This document shows, in pieces, positions 60,310-64,000 of a stretch of DNA of 64,000 bases. The position numbers were made by a program, and so were the translations under genes. Source of the stretch: Rhodobacter sp. SY28-1 (GTDB lineage: Bacteria; Pseudomonadota; Alphaproteobacteria; Rhodobacterales; Rhodobacteraceae); contig NZ_STGH01000001.1 in assembly GCF_005222785.1 (NCBI RefSeq), forward strand, positions 1,612,001-1,676,000. Reading direction: 5' to 3'. Numbering within the stretch: the stretch's first letter is position 1; every line of letters begins with the position of its first letter. Below the pieces are notes generated by a model. It made no database searches and was not told the origin of the DNA. It saw nothing but the letters and a program-made list of their open reading frames with translations.

Positions 60310-61112
60310 TGCTGCGGCTTCTGATCGGAACCGGTGTTCTGTTGATGGCCGTGGGCTTTGGCGCGGCCGGGTGGCAGTATTGGCAGACGCTTCCCCCGGC
60401 AGAGCCGGGTGCAGCAGTGGCAGCGGTCGAAAGCGCCGCCGCTCAGCCGTCCCTGCCCGCGGTGACCCGGCAAAGCTGGTTGATGTCCCCGACCGGCGAC
60501 GTGATCCCGCAGGACGAGGTCCGGGCCTATCTGGCGCAAGAGCGGTTTGCCCCGTCGCGGACGGTGCTGGTCACGCAGCAGGCCAGCCTGACCGAACTTC
60601 TGGCCGAAGGAGAGACTTTGCCGGAAGAAGACTACCTGCAGGTGCTGGCAGATATCCGCGCGCCTCGGGTGGCCGAGGGGCTGTGCGCAGTGCTGGTGCA
60701 GGCATTCGCATCCGACTGTGCGGTCCATTCGGCCCGGGTGGTGGACGGCAGCGTCGATCCCGTTGCGGGAACGGCAGAGTTCCGGCTGGAACTTGTCTAT
60801 CGCCTGCCAGAGCCGCCTGAGGAATTGCCCGACCTTGCGGCACATGTGTTCCAGACCGCTGTCGTCGAGCTTCCGCAGGATGAGGCCGCGCCACTGACCC
60901 CGACGGCCGACGCGGCGCTGGGTGCGGCGCTGGCCGCAGTGACCGGGGCCTGTGCGGCCGAAACCGTAGGCGATCTGTGCCGGATGCAACGGCTGACGCT
61001 GGACTGGACGCCCGGTGAACCGCCCCGCGCGCAGGCCGTGATCGGCTGGCTCGACCCGCTGCCCGACGGCATGTTCGTGGCCCCACCGCTGACCACCGCA
61101 CCGGGCGGCTGA
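60309..61112 (+). CDS. envelope protein of unknown function, second of a coupled pair
   Basis: The 267-residue protein has an N-terminal hydrophobic helix (about 2-23) and an acidic, Ala/Pro-rich mature part. 'GLCAVLVQAFASDCAVHSARV' and 'GACAAETVGDLCRMQRL' hold four cysteines that may form disulfides outside the cytoplasm. No known domain is evident. Its ATG overlaps the stop of the preceding gene by one base, so both proteins are made together and probably work in the same envelope complex. Confidence 0.68.
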   Translation: MLRLLIGTGVLLMAVGFGAAGWQYWQTLPPAEPGAAVAAVESAAAQPSLPAVTRQSWLMSPTGDVIPQDEVRAYLAQERFAPSRTVLVTQQASLTELLAEGETLPEEDYLQVLADIRAPRVAEGLCAVLVQAFASDCAVHSARVVDGSVDPVAGTAEFRLELVYRLPEPPEELPDLAAHVFQTAVVELPQDEAAPLTPTADAALGAALAAVTGACAAETVGDLCRMQRLTLDWTPGEPPRAQAVIGWLDPLPDGMFVAPPLTTAPGG

Positions 61113-61128
61113 GCGGCGGGGCAGTCGC

Positions 61129-62418
61129 TTACGCCGTAGCCTTGGTCAGGGCCTGATCCAGATCGGCGATGATGTCGCGGACATCCTCGATCCCGATGGA
61201 AACGCGGACGACATCCGGTGCGGCGCCGGCCTTGATCTGCGCTTCCTCGGACAGTTGCCGGTGCGTGGTCGAGGCCGAGTGGATGATGAGGCTCCGCGTG
61301 TCGCCAAGGTTCGCGACATGCGAGAAGAGCTTCACGTTGTCGATCAGCTTGACGCAGGCCTCATACCCGCCCTTGACGCTGAAGGTGAACAGCGCGCCGG
61401 GGCCCTTGGGCGTGATCGACTGTGCCAGCTTGTTGTAGGGCGAGGACTTGAGGCCCGGATAAGTGACCTTCCCGATCCGCGGGTCCTGCTCCAGCCATTC
61501 CGCGACGATCTGCGCGTTTTCGACGTGCCGCTGCATGCGGAGGGAAAGGGTTTCGATCCCCATCAGCGTGTAGTGGGCGCCTTGCGGGTTCATCGTCATG
61601 CCCAGGTCGCGGAGCCCGATGGCAATGGAATGGAAGGTGAAGGCCATGTTGCCGAGCGTCGGGTGGAAGACGAGGCCGTGGTAGGCGGGCTCGGGCTGGG
61701 AGAGGGAGGGGAACTTGTCGTCCCTGGACCAGTCGAACTTGCCTGAATCGACCACGATCCCCCCGGTCACCGTTCCGTTGCCGGTCAGGTATTTGGTGGC
61801 CGAATGGACGACGATGGTCGCGCCGTGCTCGATTGGGCGGCAGAGGTAGGGGCTGGCGGTGGTGTTGTCGACGATCAGCGGGATGTGGGCCTGGTTCGCG
61901 ACGCGGGCGATGGCGTCGAGGTCGGACAGCGCGCCACCGGGGTTGCAGATCGTCTCGCAGAAGAGGGCGCGGGTGTCGGCGTCGATGGCTTTCTCGATCT
62001 CTTTCGGGTCGTCGAAGTCGACGAACTTGGCCGACCAGCCGAACTTGCGGATGGTGTTGGAAAACTGCTGGATCGTGCCGCCGTAAAGCTTTGTCGAGGC
62101 GACGATGTTGCGGCCGGGGGCCATGATCGGGAAGAGCGCCATGATCTGCGCCGCATGGCCCGACGAGCAGGCGATGCCACCCGCGCCGCCTTCCAGCGCG
62201 ACCACCCGGTTCGCGAGCGCCGAGACGGTGGGGTTCGTCAGGCGGGAGTAGATGTAGCCCACCTCTTGCAGGTTGAAGAGCTTGGCCGCGTGGTCGGCGT
62301 CGCGGAAGACGTAGGCGGTGGTCTGGTAGATCGGGACCTGCCGGGCACCGGTAGCCGGGTCGGGCGCGGTGGCGGCGTGGATGCAAAGCGTGTCGAAGCC
62401 GAGGGGTTTGTCGGTCAT
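61129..62418 (-). CDS. metY: O-acetylhomoserine aminocarboxypropyltransferase (sulfhydrylase)
   Basis: It makes homocysteine from O-acetylhomoserine and sulfide with pyridoxal phosphate. The 429-residue protein has the Cys/Met metabolism fold: 'YIYSRLTNPTVSALANRVVALEGG', 'LIVDNTTASPYLCRPIEHGATIVVHSATKYLTGNGT' with the PLP lysine Lys209, and 'HSASTTHRQLSEE' near the end. Its length matches MetY rather than the ~390-residue MetB/MetC/MetZ. ATG 62418 is used. A 15-base palindrome also found before the DUF1194 gene lies 65 bases upstream (62483-62497). Confidence 0.92.
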   Translation of the reverse strand: MTDKPLGFDTLCIHAATAPDPATGARQVPIYQTTAYVFRDADHAAKLFNLQEVGYIYSRLTNPTVSALANRVVALEGGAGGIACSSGHAAQIMALFPIMAPGRNIVASTKLYGGTIQQFSNTIRKFGWSAKFVDFDDPKEIEKAIDADTRALFCETICNPGGALSDLDAIARVANQAHIPLIVDNTTASPYLCRPIEHGATIVVHSATKYLTGNGTVTGGIVVDSGKFDWSRDDKFPSLSQPEPAYHGLVFHPTLGNMAFTFHSIAIGLRDLGMTMNPQGAHYTLMGIETLSLRMQRHVENAQIVAEWLEQDPRIGKVTYPGLKSSPYNKLAQSITPKGPGALFTFSVKGGYEACVKLIDNVKLFSHVANLGDTRSLIIHSASTTHRQLSEEAQIKAGAAPDVVRVSIGIEDVRDIIADLDQALTKATA

Positions 62419-62482
62419 TGGTCGTCCTCCCTGAATTTCGGAGTGAGGGTAGGGGGGAATGACGAGGCTGGCAACGGGGACG

Positions 62483-62497
62483 TGTCCACGGTGGACA
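62483..62497. promoter_or_regulatory. shared 15-base palindrome, copy 2
   Basis: TGTCCACGGTGGACA, identical to 27697-27711, lies 64 bases upstream of the metY start. It could be an operator or a dispersed extragenic palindrome. Confidence 0.5.
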
Positions 62498-62644
62498 GGC
62501 CAAGCCAAGATAGAGAAATCAATGGCTTGGGCGCGGTCGTTCGGGGAATCTTAACCTCTGGCAGCGCTGATGGGGAGAAGGATCGTTGCGGTCGCAAAGT
62601 GTTCCGTGCTTGGATTGCCCGCCCGAAACCCGGAGACCCTGACG

Positions 62645-63058
62645 ATGCTGACCCCGTTCCATCTGGCCTATCATGTCACCAGCCTGGACGAGGCCCGCGC
62701 CTTCTATGGCGGGGTGCTGGGGTGCCGAGAGGGGCGTTCGACCGAGACCTGGGTCGATTTCGACTTCTTCGGCCACCAGATCAGCCTGCATCTGGGCGAG
62801 CCGTTCAGGACGACGAACACCGGGAAGGTGGGGGACCATATGGTGCCGATGCCGCATCTGGGACTGGTCCTGCATCTTCCGGACTGGCAGCGGCTCGCCG
62901 ACCGGCTGACGGCGGCGGGGGTGGCGTTCGTCCTGCCGCCGCAGGTGCGGTTTCAGGGGCAGCCGGGGGAGCAGTGGACAATGTTCTTCCGGGACCCGTC
63001 GGGCAACCCGATCGAGGTGAAGGGGTTTGCCGCGATGGAGGGGGTGTTCGGCACTTAG
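62645..63058 (+). CDS. VOC family protein (glyoxalase/bleomycin-resistance fold)
   Basis: The 137-residue protein shows the paired beta-alpha-beta-beta-beta units of the vicinal oxygen chelate fold: 'FHLAYHVTSLDEARAFYGGVLGCREGRSTETWVDFDFFGHQISLHL' and 'HLGLVLHLPDWQRLADRLTAAGVAFVLPP', ending with the metal ligand in 'GNPIEVKGF'. His and Glu ligand positions are kept. The reaction is not known; it is probably a metal-dependent dioxygenase or lyase, or a binding protein. ATG 62645 is the sensible start. Confidence 0.88.
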   Translation: MLTPFHLAYHVTSLDEARAFYGGVLGCREGRSTETWVDFDFFGHQISLHLGEPFRTTNTGKVGDHMVPMPHLGLVLHLPDWQRLADRLTAAGVAFVLPPQVRFQGQPGEQWTMFFRDPSGNPIEVKGFAAMEGVFGT

Positions 63059-63166
63059 CCCGGAAACCGCAGAAAACAGAATCATTTTGCAGGACCCGTT
63101 TCGCGATTAGCATGCGGGGGATTTTACTGACTTTTCCGGGCTAACTTATTTTCAGGAGGGAATTTC

Positions 63167-64000
63167 GTGGCGACAGGACCAAAATCCCCAACTCCCGAAG
63201 TGGAACCAAAAGGCAAAGCGCGAAGGAAGGGCCGCAACAAAGAGGCAGCGCCAAACGATGGGCCAAGTGAGGCCGCACTGCGCAGTTTCATTCGGGCAAA
63301 AGGTGCAGAGTACCTGAAGGACCCCAACATCACGTCAATTGGCATCGGATTGAAGAACGGCAACGGGCCCGTCTGCATCCAGTTTACTGTCGGGGAAAAA
63401 GGCGAGTCCGCCATTGAGGCCTTGGGCAGCGAACGCATTCCCGAAAGCATCGAGGTTGACGGCCACGCGGTTCTGACTGACGTGATCGCGCGGCGCTACA
63501 GACCGTCCTACGAGCTTGTGGCGCCAGAGCAGCTTGACGCGCGCCGCCAGCGGAGGGACCCGATCCAGCCGGGCATCAGTGTTGCGATCACAACCGAGAC
63601 GGCGGGCACTCTGGGCCTTGTCGTCTTCGATCGGGCGACGGGTCTGCCCTGTATCCTGTCGAACTGGCATGTTCTGCACGGTAACCGGGGCACTATTGGC
63701 GACCAGATCGTGCAACCGGGGCCATTCGACGACAACAACACTTCCGGAAATCGCGCGGGCTCGCTGCTGCGCAGCCATCTTGGTGCGGCAGGCGACTGTG
63801 CCCTGGCGAAGATCGAATTGCGCGACTGGAAGCGGGAGGTTTTCGAACTGGATGTCGTGCCAAGCAAAATGGCAAACGTTGCCTTAGGAGACCGGGTGAT
63901 CAAGTCGGGGCGGACGACCGGCCTGACCCATGGCATTGTGCGCCGGGTCGATGTGATGGCCAAGCTCGACTACGATCTTCCAGCCGGGAAAGTGGCCATT
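63167..64000 (+). CDS. trypsin-like serine protease, 5' part (cut by the window edge)
   Basis: The reading frame opens at GTG 63167 behind AGGAGGG and stays open for 278 codons to the window end. Residues 1-30 are rich in Lys, Arg, Pro and Ala. Residues 48-100 have 'YLKDPNITSIGIG', 'VCIQFTVGEKG' and 'IEVDGHAVLTDV'. From ~135 a chymotrypsin-like fold starts: 'PGISVAI', 'LPCILSNWHVLHG' with the presumed catalytic His168, and 'GAAGDCALAKI' with Asp210. The nucleophile serine would lie past the edge. Similar N-termini, as I recall, precede a DNA/RNA non-specific nuclease domain in some bacteria, so the full protein may be a protease-nuclease fusion. Codon use is slightly less GC-rich than in neighbours. 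Confidence 0.72.
   Translation, partial: MATGPKSPTPEVEPKGKARRKGRNKEAAPNDGPSEAALRSFIRAKGAEYLKDPNITSIGIGLKNGNGPVCIQFTVGEKGESAIEALGSERIPESIEVDGHAVLTDVIARRYRPSYELVAPEQLDARRQRRDPIQPGISVAITTETAGTLGLVVFDRATGLPCILSNWHVLHGNRGTIGDQIVQPGPFDDNNTSGNRAGSLLRSHLGAAGDCALAKIELRDWKREVFELDVVPSKMANVALGDRVIKSGRTTGLTHGIVRRVDVMAKLDYDLPAGKVAI

Noticed and set aside
1-64000. tRNA, rRNA, tmRNA, transposase or prophage genes
   Set aside because: The spacers were read for cloverleaf patterns, conserved rRNA words and transposase or integrase motifs in the translated frames, and none was recognised. This was by eye; a tRNAscan-type search would settle it.

Overview
The window is a high-GC (mid-60s %, judged by eye) chromosomal segment of an alphaproteobacterium, most probably family Rhodobacteraceae (Rhodobacter/Gemmobacter/Tabrizicola-like). 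The support is: an RpoHI-like sigma-32; a psd-pssA-pmtA phosphatidylcholine route with a Rhodobacter-type PmtA; a perM-hda-ppk order; a helicase-S4-fdxA-carD order; a RibB with a degenerate second domain; a GTTC-N7-GTTC LexA box; and FNR boxes of FnrL type. I found no rRNA, tRNA, CRISPR array, prophage or insertion-sequence transposase.

Layout. 1-12 kb: the 3' end of kup, rpoH, an alpha/beta hydrolase facing the phospholipid cluster psd-pssA-pmtA, a Gfo/Idh oxidoreductase, an M3 oligopeptidase, small membrane and host-attachment-type proteins, a LysR regulator and a DUF481 porin-like protein. 12-18.8 kb: LexA-controlled mmcB, then the operon perM-hda-ppk1 on the minus strand, then PepSY / cytochrome b / membrane-anchored LuxR protein. 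18.8-31 kb: two sugar-type ABC permeases without partners, TrhA/hemolysin III, ThuA, a membrane protein/XRE pair, oxidoreductases, proS, a DUF1194 protein, a repeat-rich spacer, an AT-rich orphan gene and parE. 31-44 kb: an epimerase, an HNH nuclease, GST, ppk2 with an FNR box, a Ni/Co exporter pair, MATE, the capsule genes kpsS-wza/kpsD-kpsC, riboflavin synthase and a pair of conserved unknowns. 44-64 kb: carD, fdxA, S4, Suv3-like helicase, TPR, SCP2, lipase, META, the nusB-ribH-ribB cluster, cobS/cobT, a 982-residue GspL/PilM-like to GspC/PilP-like fusion, SIMPL, two envelope proteins of unknown function, metY, VOC, and the 5' part of a trypsin-like protease that runs off the right edge.

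How the genes fit together. Psd, PssA and PmtA form a route from CDP-diacylglycerol through phosphatidylserine and phosphatidylethanolamine towards methylated derivatives and phosphatidylcholine. PPK1 and PPK2 make and use polyphosphate. KpsC, KpsS and the Wza/KpsD-like protein supply the poly-Kdo linker and outer-membrane channel of a group-2-like capsule. RibE, RibB and RibH cover the late riboflavin steps. CobS and CobT finish cobalamin.

The least explained material is the 982-residue trans-envelope fusion, the AT-rich gene beside a cluster of palindromic repeats, the HNH gene, the membrane-bound LuxR coupled to a cytochrome b, the truncated protease at the edge, and several repeated or palindromic non-coding elements. 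The strongest of these is a stem-loop with an invariant loop and covarying stem after two unrelated genes.
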